DNA of 64,000 nucleotides. Source: Tengunoibacter tsumagoiensis (GTDB lineage Bacteria > Chloroflexota > Ktedonobacteria > Ktedonobacterales > Ktedonobacteraceae). Positions 8,995 to 17,337 of this stretch are shown here, one piece after another; the first letter of the stretch is position 1, and every line of letters begins with the position of its first letter. A program made the position numbers and the translations under genes. The stretch spans positions 3,409,001-3,473,000 of the forward strand of contig NZ_BIFR01000001.1 of assembly GCF_003967535.1 (NCBI RefSeq), given 5' to 3'. Below the pieces are notes generated by a model that saw nothing but the letters and a program-made list of their open reading frames with translations, was not told where the DNA came from and searched no databases.

Positions 8995-9639
8995 TTAGCG
9001 GCTAGCCCAGAGCATACCACGTTTCATGATTTCGAGGGCTTCAGGGACATCAAAATCTTTACGGACATGGCCAAGTGATGAATAGAAAACGCGTCCCTGG
9101 CCCCACCGCTTCTTCCAGACGACAGGCATCACAGCGCCTGCAATCCAGGGTGCATGATCACCATTGAAAGTTGTAGTTGCCAGTACCTCATTAAGAGGAT
9201 CGACATGCATATAATATTGTTCAGAATGCATAGAAAAATCAGAGATACCTGCTGTAATAGGATCGTCATGATTCGTAATCGTAACCGTATAATCAATGAT
9301 GTTTCCAGGATGAGCGACCCATTGTCCACCAACCATAAATTGATATTCAGGATTATTGCGAAAAGAATCACCCATCGAGCCATGCCAACCAGCGATCCCA
9401 ACGCCACTCTCGACAGCGGAGAGCAGTCCTCGCTCCTGTTCGTTTGTAATCGTGCCCATCGTCCAGATTGGAACAATAAGATCCAGGGCTCGCATCTTTG
9501 CCTCATCTTGATAAGAGTCCAGGGTATCAGAGACTTCAACCTCATAGCCCTGGTCACGCAGGAAAGAGGAAAAGAGCTGAGCCCCTTTATCAGGCTCATG
9601 CCCCTCCCAACCTCCCCAGACAATCAACGCTGATTTCAT
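8995..9639 (-). CDS. ThuA-like protein (trehalose/disaccharide utilisation fold)
   Basis: 214 residues with the class-I-glutamine-amidotransferase-like ThuA fold. Seen: [18 protein letters not shown] at the N-terminus, [15 protein letters not shown] in the nucleophile-elbow position, [23 protein letters not shown] and [15 protein letters not shown]. In rhizobia ThuA works with ThuB, a Gfo/Idh/MocA oxidoreductase, in use of trehalose and related disaccharides through 3-keto sugars. Here a Gfo/Idh/MocA gene lies immediately divergent, at 9873, which supports the same pairing. GAAAGGAAG stands upstream of ATG 9639. No signal peptide. The precise reaction of this copy is unproven. Confidence 0.85.
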   Translation of the reverse strand: MKSALIVWGGWEGHEPDKGAQLFSSFLRDQGYEVEVSDTLDSYQDEAKMRALDLIVPIWTMGTITNEQERGLLSAVESGVGIAGWHGSMGDSFRNNPEYQFMVGGQWVAHPGNIIDYTVTITNHDDPITAGISDFSMHSEQYYMHVDPLNEVLATTTFNGDHAPWIAGAVMPVVWKKRWGQGRVFYSSLGHVRKDFDVPEALEIMKRGMLWASR

Positions 9640-9872
9640 TGTTTACTTCCTTTCAACTCTGTATTAACACACAGTTTTGCCTCATTGTATCACCTCAACC
9701 AATGGGAGAATATCGCAGGACGGAAAGTTCGTAAAGCCTCTTGAAAAAAGAGAAGCTCATGTGTTACCCTGCACAGAGATCCTCTGGCTCCTCTCATCTG
9801 AGACCTCTCACAGGAAGCAGGCAGTACCAGAGACTTTTTAGAGATTTGTAGAGATAAGATAGGAACAAGCAC

Positions 9873-10904
9873 ATGCAACAGGGAAAGAAAGTCCGTACCG
9901 TCCTGGTTGGTTGTGGTGGTATGAGCAGAGCCTGGCTCAATGCGGTCCAGGAGTTACCAGAGGTCGAAATGGTTGGCCTGGTTGATATTTATGAGTCTGC
10001 GGCAAACCAACGAGCCAGCGAATACAATCTCATGAATGCATTGATTGCAACCAATCTTGAAACAATCTTTGCCCAGACTGAGGTTGATGCCGTTTTTAAC
10101 TGCACCATACCAGAGGCACATTATGAGATAACGATGAGTGCCCTCAAGCATGGGTGTCATGTCTTAAGTGAGAAACCATTAGCCAACTCTTTAAAGGAAG
10201 CTCAAGAGATGGTTGCGGCGGCACAGCAGGCAGGCAAGATCTTCTCGGTCATTCAGAATAGGCGCTATGATGCTGATATTCGGCGTGTCACCCAATTTCT
10301 TCGCAGCGACGCGATTGGGCCACTGACAACAATCAATAGCGACTTTTATATCGGCGCTCACTTTGGTGGTTTCCGCGACCAGATGAAACATGTGCTCCTC
10401 CTGGACATGGCCATTCACACATTTGATGCTGCTCGCCTTTTAATTGGAGCAGATCCAGTCTCGGTCTACTGTAAAGAATGGAACCCCTCTGGCTCCTGGT
10501 ACGCACATGATGCTTCGGCAATTGCAATCTTTGAGATGAGCAATGGAGCTGTGTACACATATAGAGGAAGCTGGTGTGCCGAGGGGCTTCCGACCTCCTG
10601 GGAATGTGATTGGCGCTTCATTGGACAACAGGGGAGTGTCACCTGGGATGGTCATACGCAAGTACGTGCTCAGGCAGTCGCTGAAACAGGAGGGTTTACG
10701 TCACAGTATCAAGACCTTGAGATACCAGCTTATACGACAGGGAACATTGGTGGACATGCAGGCTTGATCCATGAATTCTTTGCTGCTATCCAGAATGGCA
10801 CCCAGCCCGAGACACAGGCGGCAGATAATATCAAAAGTCTGGCTATGGTCTTTGGGGCCATCGAGAGTTCCGAGAGTGGCGTCCCGGTTCCCATTCAACT
10901 GTAA
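9873..10904 (+). CDS. Gfo/Idh/MocA-family oxidoreductase (ThuB-like)
   Basis: NAD(P)-dependent sugar dehydrogenase of 343 residues. Seen: Rossmann motif TVLVGCGGMSRAWL, the EKP motif in HVLSEKPLANSLKEA (Lys is the catalytic-type residue), and in the C-terminal alpha/beta domain DMAIHTFDAARLL, giving the conserved D..H. A G-rich segment YIGAHFGGF precedes it. Divergent from the ThuA-like gene across 233 bp, with a promoter region between. Known thuAB systems oxidise the 3-position of glucosyl units; that role is inferred from neighbourhood only. Ends at a strong bidirectional hairpin. Confidence 0.9.
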   Translation: MQQGKKVRTVLVGCGGMSRAWLNAVQELPEVEMVGLVDIYESAANQRASEYNLMNALIATNLETIFAQTEVDAVFNCTIPEAHYEITMSALKHGCHVLSEKPLANSLKEAQEMVAAAQQAGKIFSVIQNRRYDADIRRVTQFLRSDAIGPLTTINSDFYIGAHFGGFRDQMKHVLLLDMAIHTFDAARLLIGADPVSVYCKEWNPSGSWYAHDASAIAIFEMSNGAVYTYRGSWCAEGLPTSWECDWRFIGQQGSVTWDGHTQVRAQAVAETGGFTSQYQDLEIPAYTTGNIGGHAGLIHEFFAAIQNGTQPETQAADNIKSLAMVFGAIESSESGVPVPIQL

Positions 10905-10924
10905 AACATGGGCAGAGGAATGTC

Positions 10925-10967
10925 GAAGCCAGTGGGTGAGAGCTTTTGCTTCTCATCCACTGGCTTC
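10925..10967. terminator. Bidirectional terminator hairpin
   Basis: Arms GAAGCCAGTGG / CCACTGGCTTC with further pairing inside, between the convergent oxidoreductase and TIM-barrel genes; TTTT follows on the plus strand. Confidence 0.75.
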
Positions 10968-10985
10968 TTTTAAAACAGGAGCGAA

Positions 10986-11768
10986 TTACAGTTGACTCTC
11001 TAGAAACTCACGACTGACGCGAGCCGCTTCCAACGCCGTTCCCTGAGGCTGATCCAGTTCTACGACCAGCCAGCCAGCGTAATTGATATCGTCTAGCGTC
11101 TGGAAGAGCTTTTTAAAGTCCAGACCAGCATCGCCTTTTCCGAGCTCAACAAAGCGACGACGCTGTGCACTCCAATCTTTCAGATGAAAGTGGGAGATCT
11201 TATCAGGTGCCAGATGGATAAGATCGATCGGGTTACTGCGTACAGCCGCCAGATGCCCCGTATCAATGCAGAGGTGAAGATTGGGCAGATACTTCCAGAG
11301 GCGTTTGACCTCATCAATTGTTTCAACCAGACAGCCTGTATGGGGATGGAATGCGATCACCTGATCATACTGTCTGGCATATTCACAGGCCGCGCCAAGA
11401 TTCTCAGCAAAGAGCTTATAATCTGACTCAAACATCGTCCGGCGCTGTTCAGGCACGAAGCCACCGCAGACAGCAATCGTTTTCATTCCCAACGCCGCTG
11501 CATAATCCAGTTCGCGGCGATACTGATCGGTATTGGGTTGATGAGGATTCGCCGTCACACCAGAGCCGAATGCTGCCAACTCCAGTCCATGATCGGCCAG
11601 ACGGCGCTTGAAGGCCTCTGGAGAGCCCAGAGTGCTCTCATCGCCTCCGAGCTCGACACCATCGTAGCCAGCAGCCTTGATCTCATCAAAGACGAGATCC
11701 CAATCAAAAGGGAGATTGTTTTTCTCAAAATATGAGCCCCAGGCAATTGTATGTTGCGCAAACCGCAT
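10986..11768 (-). CDS. Sugar phosphate isomerase/epimerase family TIM-barrel protein
   Basis: 260 residues of the xylose-isomerase-like/AP-endonuclease-2 TIM-barrel family. Seen: WDLVFDEIKAAGYDGVELGG, MKTIAVCGGF, IAFHPHTGCLVE, LHLCIDTGHLAA, ISHFHLKDW and GWLVVELDQPQG; the His, Glu and Asp residues in these strands form the metal site of this family. ATG 11768 is chosen because AAAGGAG lies 7 bases upstream; the earlier ATG 11774 sits almost on that site. Last gene of the deoR-rhaI-rhaB-gfo operon. It could interconvert a keto sugar made by the neighbouring oxidoreductase. Function in rhamnose use is inferred only from position. Confidence 0.82.
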   Translation of the reverse strand: MRFAQHTIAWGSYFEKNNLPFDWDLVFDEIKAAGYDGVELGGDESTLGSPEAFKRRLADHGLELAAFGSGVTANPHQPNTDQYRRELDYAAALGMKTIAVCGGFVPEQRRTMFESDYKLFAENLGAACEYARQYDQVIAFHPHTGCLVETIDEVKRLWKYLPNLHLCIDTGHLAAVRSNPIDLIHLAPDKISHFHLKDWSAQRRRFVELGKGDAGLDFKKLFQTLDDINYAGWLVVELDQPQGTALEAARVSREFLESQL

Positions 11769-11818
11769 AGACATGCTCCTTTGCTCAGTCTAACTCTTGT
11801 TTTAGAATAGATGTATCT

Positions 11819-12781
11819 TTATGCTAAAAGTGAGACTACCTGACCGCTTGCTGCTGATTCTAAGACGGCCTCTGCAACTGCCATCACTTTTAAGCCCCAG
11901 GCCACATCAGCGACCGGTTCAGCACTGCCTTCGATGCAGTCCAGGAAGTGATTGCGCAGATCAAAGCCCTCATCCATCTTAACAACTTCGCGATTCTGGC
12001 CCAGTTCTGCGTGATAGAGGATCGAACCCCACTCATCTGTATGAACACCACCCTGTGTACCCAGAATACTGCGATAGAAGACGGGCGTTGCTGCTAGCCA
12101 GCCACCCTCATGAAAACCAACTGCACCTGAGCCAAAGTTTAAGGTAATCCATAGATGATCATTACTGCGAGGATCATCTGAGTTTGCTGACCAGGTGCGA
12201 GCATAGACCGAAGTTACTTCACCAGCAAAGGCAAGCATCCAATCTAACTCATGAAAGCTAATCTCCATCAGGTAACCGCCGGAGAGACGAGGATTGGCAC
12301 GCCAGCCAACAATATCGGCAGGATTAAAATAGGAAGTGCGGCGTCCACAGAGGGAGAGCAACTGCCCCAGTTTCCCCTCACGAATGAAGCGTTGAGCAGT
12401 CTGCATTGCTGGTTCAAAGCGAACAGAGAAACCAACGGTCGATTTGACGCCCGCTGACTCAACGGCTGCAACAATCTCTTCTGCGTCAGAGCGTGAAAGG
12501 CCCATCGGTTTTTCACAATAAATATGTTTCCCCGCCTTAGCACAGGCGATAGCATGCTCGCGATGCAGGAAATTGGGGGAAGAGATGACTACAGCATCGA
12601 CACGATCAATAAAATCCCGATAATCTGGTACCGCCTCACTCTGGATCTCAGCGGCTAGCTCCTGTGCTCGTTTGAGATCTGGATCAGCAATAGCGACGAC
12701 TGTACTGCGTTCTGAACTGGCAAAATAGCGAGCGTGCCCAGCTGCATTTGGACCAGCGCCAATGATTCCTATCCGTGTCAT
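11819..12781 (-). CDS. Gfo/Idh/MocA-family oxidoreductase in rhamnose operon
   Basis: About 320 residues from ATG 12781. Seen: Rossmann start TRIGIIGAGPNAAGHARYF, VVISSPNFLHREHAI, KHIYCEKPMGLSRSDAEE with the EKP Lys, and MEISFHELDWMLAFAG carrying the conserved H..D. A GTG at 12811 gives ten extra residues that do not fit the family; the GGAAAGG site lies between the two starts, 13 bases from the ATG, so the start is not certain. Sits 55 bp after rhaB and 51 bp before the TIM-barrel gene, all on the minus strand. NAD(P)-dependent oxidation of a sugar is expected; substrate unknown. Confidence 0.87.
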   Translation of the reverse strand: MTRIGIIGAGPNAAGHARYFASSERSTVVAIADPDLKRAQELAAEIQSEAVPDYRDFIDRVDAVVISSPNFLHREHAIACAKAGKHIYCEKPMGLSRSDAEEIVAAVESAGVKSTVGFSVRFEPAMQTAQRFIREGKLGQLLSLCGRRTSYFNPADIVGWRANPRLSGGYLMEISFHELDWMLAFAGEVTSVYARTWSANSDDPRSNDHLWITLNFGSGAVGFHEGGWLAATPVFYRSILGTQGGVHTDEWGSILYHAELGQNREVVKMDEGFDLRNHFLDCIEGSAEPVADVAWGLKVMAVAEAVLESAASGQVVSLLA

Positions 12782-12835
12782 AGTCTTTTTTGTACCTTTC
12801 CAGGTGATCACGATATCAGCCCGATGGGAGACCTC

Positions 12836-14308
12836 TTACGCTGAAAACAACGTGCAAAAACGACGATATGCCTGTTCCCATACCTCTGTATCGGTTGGTT
12901 CATACGTTTCGATGGAGAAGGAGTTGCGCACAATAGAGCGAGCGTGCTGCATATCACGAATATGTCCGCTGGCAAGGAACTGAACTAAAAGATTGCCAAT
13001 GGCCGTCCCTTCAAAAGGGCCCGCCCAGACAGGACGTTTCAACGCATTCGCCGTATATTGACAGAGGATTGCATTCTGCGCCCCCCCTCCTACCATGTGT
13101 AACCCACGAAAATCCTTTTGCGTCAGTATCTCAATCTGTTCCAGGACAAACCGATAGCGCAAAGCCAGACTTTCAATAATGCAGCGCAGCAATGCTCCAG
13201 GAGACTGTGGAACGACCTGATTCGTCTCAGAGCAATACTTCTGAATTTGTTGTGGCATATCGATCGGGTGAATAAACATGGGATCATCGGGATTAATCAG
13301 CGATTGGAAAGGTTCTGCTTTCTGAATGGCTGATTGTTCTTCCTCATAGGTCGCAATCAGACCTTCATTGCGCCAGATACGCCGACATTCCTGGATAAGC
13401 CAGAGCCCGGTGACATTTTTGAGGAGGCGCGAGCTCCCATTAATGCCGCCCTCGTTGGTAATATTAAGCTCTAAAGCCTGCTGATTGATGACCGGGGCAG
13501 CGACTTCAGTCCCCAAAAGCGACCAGGTGCCGCAACTCAGATAGGCAAAATCTTTCTCTTGTGCGGGCACAGCAATGACTGCTGAGGCTGTATCGTGTTC
13601 AGCGACTGCAATGACGGGCAACTCGCAATATCCTACCTCAGCAGCAATCTCTGGAAGGATCGTACCAGACGGGCTTCCTGGCTGCTGCGGCTTTAAGAAA
13701 AGATAGTGAGGGAGCTCCAGATATTCGATGAGATGGTGGTCCCATGTCGCAGTAAATGGGTTACAAAGCTGGCTGGTTGATGCTACCGTCCATTCACTGA
13801 TCTTCTTCCCTGTCAGAAAATATCTGAGCAATTCAGGGATAAGGAGGAGTGTTCGAGCCTGCGTCAAAAGCGGCGAATGGTTCTGCTTGAGCGCAATCAA
13901 CTGATAGATAGTATTGAATGGAAGAAACTGAATCCCCGTTTGCTGAAAGAGCTCGGATCGGGGAACGCGCTTCAATAGTGCCTCCATAATGCCATCTGTC
14001 TGTGGATCGCGATAGTGATAGGGATTGCCGAGCAGATCCCCATTGATATCGAGGAGACCAAAATCCACGGCCCAGGTATCAATACCGATACTCTGAAGCT
14101 CGGTATAGCCCTTCAGGCGCGTCGCAATAAGGCCCTGTTTTATCTCATGAAACAGGCGGAGAATATCCCAGTACATGTGACCCTGTACATGTACTGGCTC
14201 ATTGGGAAAACGATGAGTATCAACGATGGAAAGATGATCACCCTCAAGGCTTCCAACAACAGCTCGTCCGCTACTTGCTCCAAGATCAAAGGCAAGCGTA
14301 TTTACCAA
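12836..14308 (-). CDS. rhaB: Rhamnulokinase
   Basis: Phosphorylates L-rhamnulose to L-rhamnulose 1-phosphate with ATP. 490 residues, FGGY-kinase fold. Seen: phosphate loop LAFDLGASSGRAVVG, PNEPVHVQGHMYWDI, GIDTWAVDFGLLD with the catalytic-type Asp, AEHDTASAVIAVPA, AYLSCGTWSLLGTE and HMVGGGAQNAILCQYTA (C-terminal ATP-binding motif). Starts at TTG 14308 with AAAGGTGG 6 bases upstream, overlapping the end of rhaI by 7 bases, so the two are probably translationally coupled. Cytoplasmic. Confidence 0.96.
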   Translation of the reverse strand: MVNTLAFDLGASSGRAVVGSLEGDHLSIVDTHRFPNEPVHVQGHMYWDILRLFHEIKQGLIATRLKGYTELQSIGIDTWAVDFGLLDINGDLLGNPYHYRDPQTDGIMEALLKRVPRSELFQQTGIQFLPFNTIYQLIALKQNHSPLLTQARTLLLIPELLRYFLTGKKISEWTVASTSQLCNPFTATWDHHLIEYLELPHYLFLKPQQPGSPSGTILPEIAAEVGYCELPVIAVAEHDTASAVIAVPAQEKDFAYLSCGTWSLLGTEVAAPVINQQALELNITNEGGINGSSRLLKNVTGLWLIQECRRIWRNEGLIATYEEEQSAIQKAEPFQSLINPDDPMFIHPIDMPQQIQKYCSETNQVVPQSPGALLRCIIESLALRYRFVLEQIEILTQKDFRGLHMVGGGAQNAILCQYTANALKRPVWAGPFEGTAIGNLLVQFLASGHIRDMQHARSIVRNSFSIETYEPTDTEVWEQAYRRFCTLFSA

Positions 14309-15522
14309 CTTGCACCACCTTTACCGCGGGCAAGAATCCGCTGACCATAATCTGACTTCAGATAGGCACGCATTGGATCAGCTGGAACCCCCAACTCTTC
14401 GCGCACAACCTGCAGGAGAGGGGTCACATCAAACTCAAAGGCTTCGCGTATCGCACTCTCGGCGGCCAGGACATCTTGTTGTTCTTGTGCCTGACGGACT
14501 TCAGCAAGATTAATGAGGAGAGCCTTCGCATAGTATGTCTGGACATTGAGAACAGAACGAAGCATAGCCGGGATCTTCGGCTCAATACAATGGCTCTGAT
14601 CAATCATATAGGCGATATTGGCAGCATTTTGTCGCACAGCATCCTGAGAATCTGCAAGAGCCTCACGAATCTGATAGAAGATTAAAAAAAGCTCATAGGG
14701 ATTAACGGAACCAACAATCAGATCGTCATCGGCATATTTGCGGCTATTGAAGTGGAAGCCTCCCAATTTTTGCTCATCCAAAAGATAGGCAACAATCTGT
14801 TCCACATTGGTTCCCTGCGCGTGATGGCCCGTATCCACAAGGACCTCGGCCTGAGGGCCTAGCTTCAGGGCCATATTATAGGCCATCCCCCAATCCCCAA
14901 GGTCGGTATGATAAAAGGCAGGCTCAAAGAATTTATATTCAATCAGCAGGCGCATTTCAGGAGCAAGGGCCTGATAGATCTCTTGTAAAGACTCGAAAAG
15001 GCGATGTTTGCGCCCTCGAATGCTATCCTGACCAGGATAGTTTGTCCCATCTGCAAGCCAGAGGCTAATGATCGAAGAATTGACAGTACGAGCGACCTCA
15101 ATACATTCCAGAACATGATCGATGGCGCGGCGGCGAATAGCAGGCTGCAAATTACAGAGACTGCCAAAAATATAGTCATCTTCCTGAAAGAGGTTCGGAT
15201 TAATGGCACCAAGGGTGAGACCCAGATGAGAGGCATGTTGTTGCAGTTGTGCGTAGTCTTCGACTTTATCCCAGGGGATATGCAGGGCAACGGAAGGGCA
15301 GATGCCAGTAAAATGGTGAACCTGAGCGGCATCCTCTAATTTCTCAAATGCATTGCGAGGGATTCCTGTCTGTTTAAAGACCTTGAAGCGTGTGCCTGAA
15401 TCTCCATATCCCCAGGATGGCGTCTCAATTTTTAGTGCTTTGAGGTGCTCTTTTACCTGTTCAACATCGATGCCGCGCTCCGTCTGCTGACGTTCAAAAA
15501 GTGTATATGCTGAGTCAACCAT
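14302..15522 (-). CDS. rhaI: L-rhamnose isomerase (Pseudomonas-type)
   Basis: Interconverts L-rhamnose and L-rhamnulose, metal-dependent TIM barrel, 406 residues. Seen: TPSWGYGDSGTRFKVF, SLWLADGTNYPGQDS, LLIEYKFFEPAFYHTDLGDWG, VLVDTGHHAQGTNVEQI and LGGFHFNSRKYADDDLIVGS; these supply the Glu, Asp and His metal ligands. It resembles the P. stutzeri-type enzyme rather than E. coli RhaA. ATG 15522 follows GGAAGGAG at 10 bases; the longer frame adds 31 residues of leader. It follows deoR and precedes rhaB in one operon. Confidence 0.94.
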   Translation of the reverse strand: MVDSAYTLFERQQTERGIDVEQVKEHLKALKIETPSWGYGDSGTRFKVFKQTGIPRNAFEKLEDAAQVHHFTGICPSVALHIPWDKVEDYAQLQQHASHLGLTLGAINPNLFQEDDYIFGSLCNLQPAIRRRAIDHVLECIEVARTVNSSIISLWLADGTNYPGQDSIRGRKHRLFESLQEIYQALAPEMRLLIEYKFFEPAFYHTDLGDWGMAYNMALKLGPQAEVLVDTGHHAQGTNVEQIVAYLLDEQKLGGFHFNSRKYADDDLIVGSVNPYELFLIFYQIREALADSQDAVRQNAANIAYMIDQSHCIEPKIPAMLRSVLNVQTYYAKALLINLAEVRQAQEQQDVLAAESAIREAFEFDVTPLLQVVREELGVPADPMRAYLKSDYGQRILARGKGGASW

Positions 15523-15688
15523 GACTTTGACACTCCTTCCTTCTACCAGGGACCATCTAAACTTGCGTACGATCTTCCATAGATCATGCAAAAAATATCC
15601 GAAGCGATCCCCCATCCCTTAGTATAGTAATTTCTAGCCACTTTTGCCAGATAGCAGATTGTTTATAAAAAGGGGGAAGATCAACGTT

Positions 15689-16510
15689 TTACGCCAGTCT
15701 GACCTCAACGCCTCTCTGACGAACTGCTTCCACCATCTCTGACGGGGCTGCCGTATCGGTAATGACATATTTGAGCCGGTCAAGGGGACAGAACGTGGCA
15801 AGAGCCAGCTGGCCCCATTTACTATGGTCTACAATGCCAACGATCTCACGAGCTGATTCCACAACGGCCCGTTTCAGCTCAACCTCTTCGCTATTGACGT
15901 CTGTCAGCCCTTCGTCCAGCGAGAAGCCGCGCGCTCCGAGAAAGGCCTTGCTGATATGAATATTCTGCAAGACAGATTTTCCCCAGGTCCCAATCAAAGA
16001 AAACGACTCTTTACGGAGCATGCCACCAGGGATAAGCACAGAGATGCCAGGGGTATTGATAAGCTCCATTCCAACGCGCAGTCCATTGGTGACAACCGTC
16101 AATTCACGTTTGGCTTTGAGAAACTGAGTCATACAGAGCGCCGTCGTACTCGCATCCAATGCAATGGTCTCGCCATCCTGAACCAGGCTTGCAGCCATAG
16201 CACCGATCCGTTCTTTCTCACTCTGTTGAAGGTGTTCACGTATTTCAAAGCCCATCTCGGCTGTATGGTTTGCCGCCGAGACGGCTCCGCCATGCGTGCG
16301 GACCGCAAGATGATTCATCTCCAGCCAGGCCAGATCTTTCCGAATCGTCACTTCAGAGACGGCAAACTGCTGGCTGAGAGCAAGCACAGTGACGCGCTGC
16401 TGTTCGCCAAGAATCTGAGCGATCTGTTGACGACGCTCTTTCGTAAAAAGGGGGGGAGCATGAATAAGCGGTGCATCCGCAGGGATTAATTGACTTCGAT
16501 CTATCTCCAT
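15689..16510 (-). CDS. DeoR-family transcriptional regulator of the rhamnose operon
   Basis: 273 residues. Seen: N-terminal DeoR helix-turn-helix (RRQQIAQILGEQQRVTVL, then VSEVTIRKDLAWLE) followed by HGGAVS, and a C-terminal DeoR sugar-phosphate sensor domain with TIALDASTTALCM, LTVVTNGLRVG and LGARGFSLDEGLTDVN. ATG 16510 has AGGAAAG 5 bases upstream. It is the first gene of the operon that continues into rhaI and rhaB, and lies divergent from lutC, so it probably controls both sides in response to a rhamnulose phosphate or a later intermediate. That effector is an inference. Confidence 0.92.
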   Translation of the reverse strand: MEIDRSQLIPADAPLIHAPPLFTKERRQQIAQILGEQQRVTVLALSQQFAVSEVTIRKDLAWLEMNHLAVRTHGGAVSAANHTAEMGFEIREHLQQSEKERIGAMAASLVQDGETIALDASTTALCMTQFLKAKRELTVVTNGLRVGMELINTPGISVLIPGGMLRKESFSLIGTWGKSVLQNIHISKAFLGARGFSLDEGLTDVNSEEVELKRAVVESAREIVGIVDHSKWGQLALATFCPLDRLKYVITDTAAPSEMVEAVRQRGVEVRLA

Positions 16511-16760
16511 ACAAACTTTCCTATTCTGTTTCAGTTGCTTTCGATCTCTTTCATTGACTTGTAACATATCTGGCCGACTTTGTCAATAGGTGGGGTTTTT
16601 AGAGAGAGGGATCTCCAATTTCTTCCTATTTCCTTCGATAAGGATTTCAAACGAAATAGAGTGAAGGGGAATGAAATAAAAAAGAAAGCAACCCCCTTTA
16701 CTTCTGACCAGATTATGCACTATGATTGAAGAAGATTCAGATGGAGTAGCGAAAGGCTGA
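16511..16760. promoter_or_regulatory. Divergent rha/lut control region
   Basis: For the rha operon (minus) there is a -35 TTGACA at 16586-16581, a 17-bp spacer and a -10 TACAAG at 16563-16558. Just downstream, 16521-16556 carries repeated GAAA-type words on the minus strand (TGAAAGAGATCGAAAG, CTGAAAC), and 16629-16664 carries ATTTCGTTTGAAATCC, similar to DeoR-type operators. These are plausible DeoR sites for coordinated control of rha and lut genes. Confidence 0.55.
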
Positions 16761-17318
16761 GTGATGACAACAACTCTTTTTTCTCATTTTCAGCAACGTT
16801 TGCTGGCAGCTGGTGGCGAATGCGTTCTCGTCAATGATTTGAGGGAAGCTGCCCATTTCATTGCTTCGCATCCAGCATTGGAGGCAAAAAATGTGGTTAT
16901 TCCGCCCCATTTTGAGGCACGCCATCCCTGGGGAGCAATTCTGCCATTCTTAGAGGAACACGCTATTCAGATACGTGAAGCCAGCAGCCCCGCAGAGGTA
17001 GCGGATGCGCCTGCGGGACTTTCCAACGCAGAAGTAGCCATCTCTGAGACCGGTTCAGTCTTATTGGCGGAGAACACATTGAAGGCTCGCATTGTGAGTA
17101 TGCTTACCCTGACTCATTTTGTGCTTGTACGAGAGGCGGACCTTCTTCCAATGCTGGATGATGCAGGAAAACGTCTTCAGGAACTTTCTCGACCCGGGCC
17201 AGAACAGCGCCGTTATATGTCACTGGTCACAGGCCCCAGTCGAACTGCCGATATTGAACGGACGTTAACCATAGGCGTTCAGGGGCCTAAAGCTGTCTGT
17301 GTCCTGATAGTTCGCTAG
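16761..17318 (+). CDS. lutC: LutC-type LUD-domain protein
   Basis: 185 residues of the LUD (lactate utilisation) family. LutC works with LutA and LutB in oxidising L-lactate to pyruvate at the cytoplasmic face. Seen: the C-terminal LUD core GLSNAEVAISETGSVLL, LLPMLDDAG and TGPSRTADIERTLTIGVQGP, the hallmark of this family. GTG 16761 or ATG 16764 may start; GAAAGG lies 5-7 bases upstream. Only 19 bp separate it from the fused lutBA gene. Divergence from the rhamnose operon fits a route from lactaldehyde to lactate to pyruvate. Confidence 0.92.
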   Translation: MMTTTLFSHFQQRLLAAGGECVLVNDLREAAHFIASHPALEAKNVVIPPHFEARHPWGAILPFLEEHAIQIREASSPAEVADAPAGLSNAEVAISETGSVLLAENTLKARIVSMLTLTHFVLVREADLLPMLDDAGKRLQELSRPGPEQRRYMSLVTGPSRTADIERTLTIGVQGPKAVCVLIVR

Positions 17319-17337
17319 CGAGCGAGGAGAGAACTCT

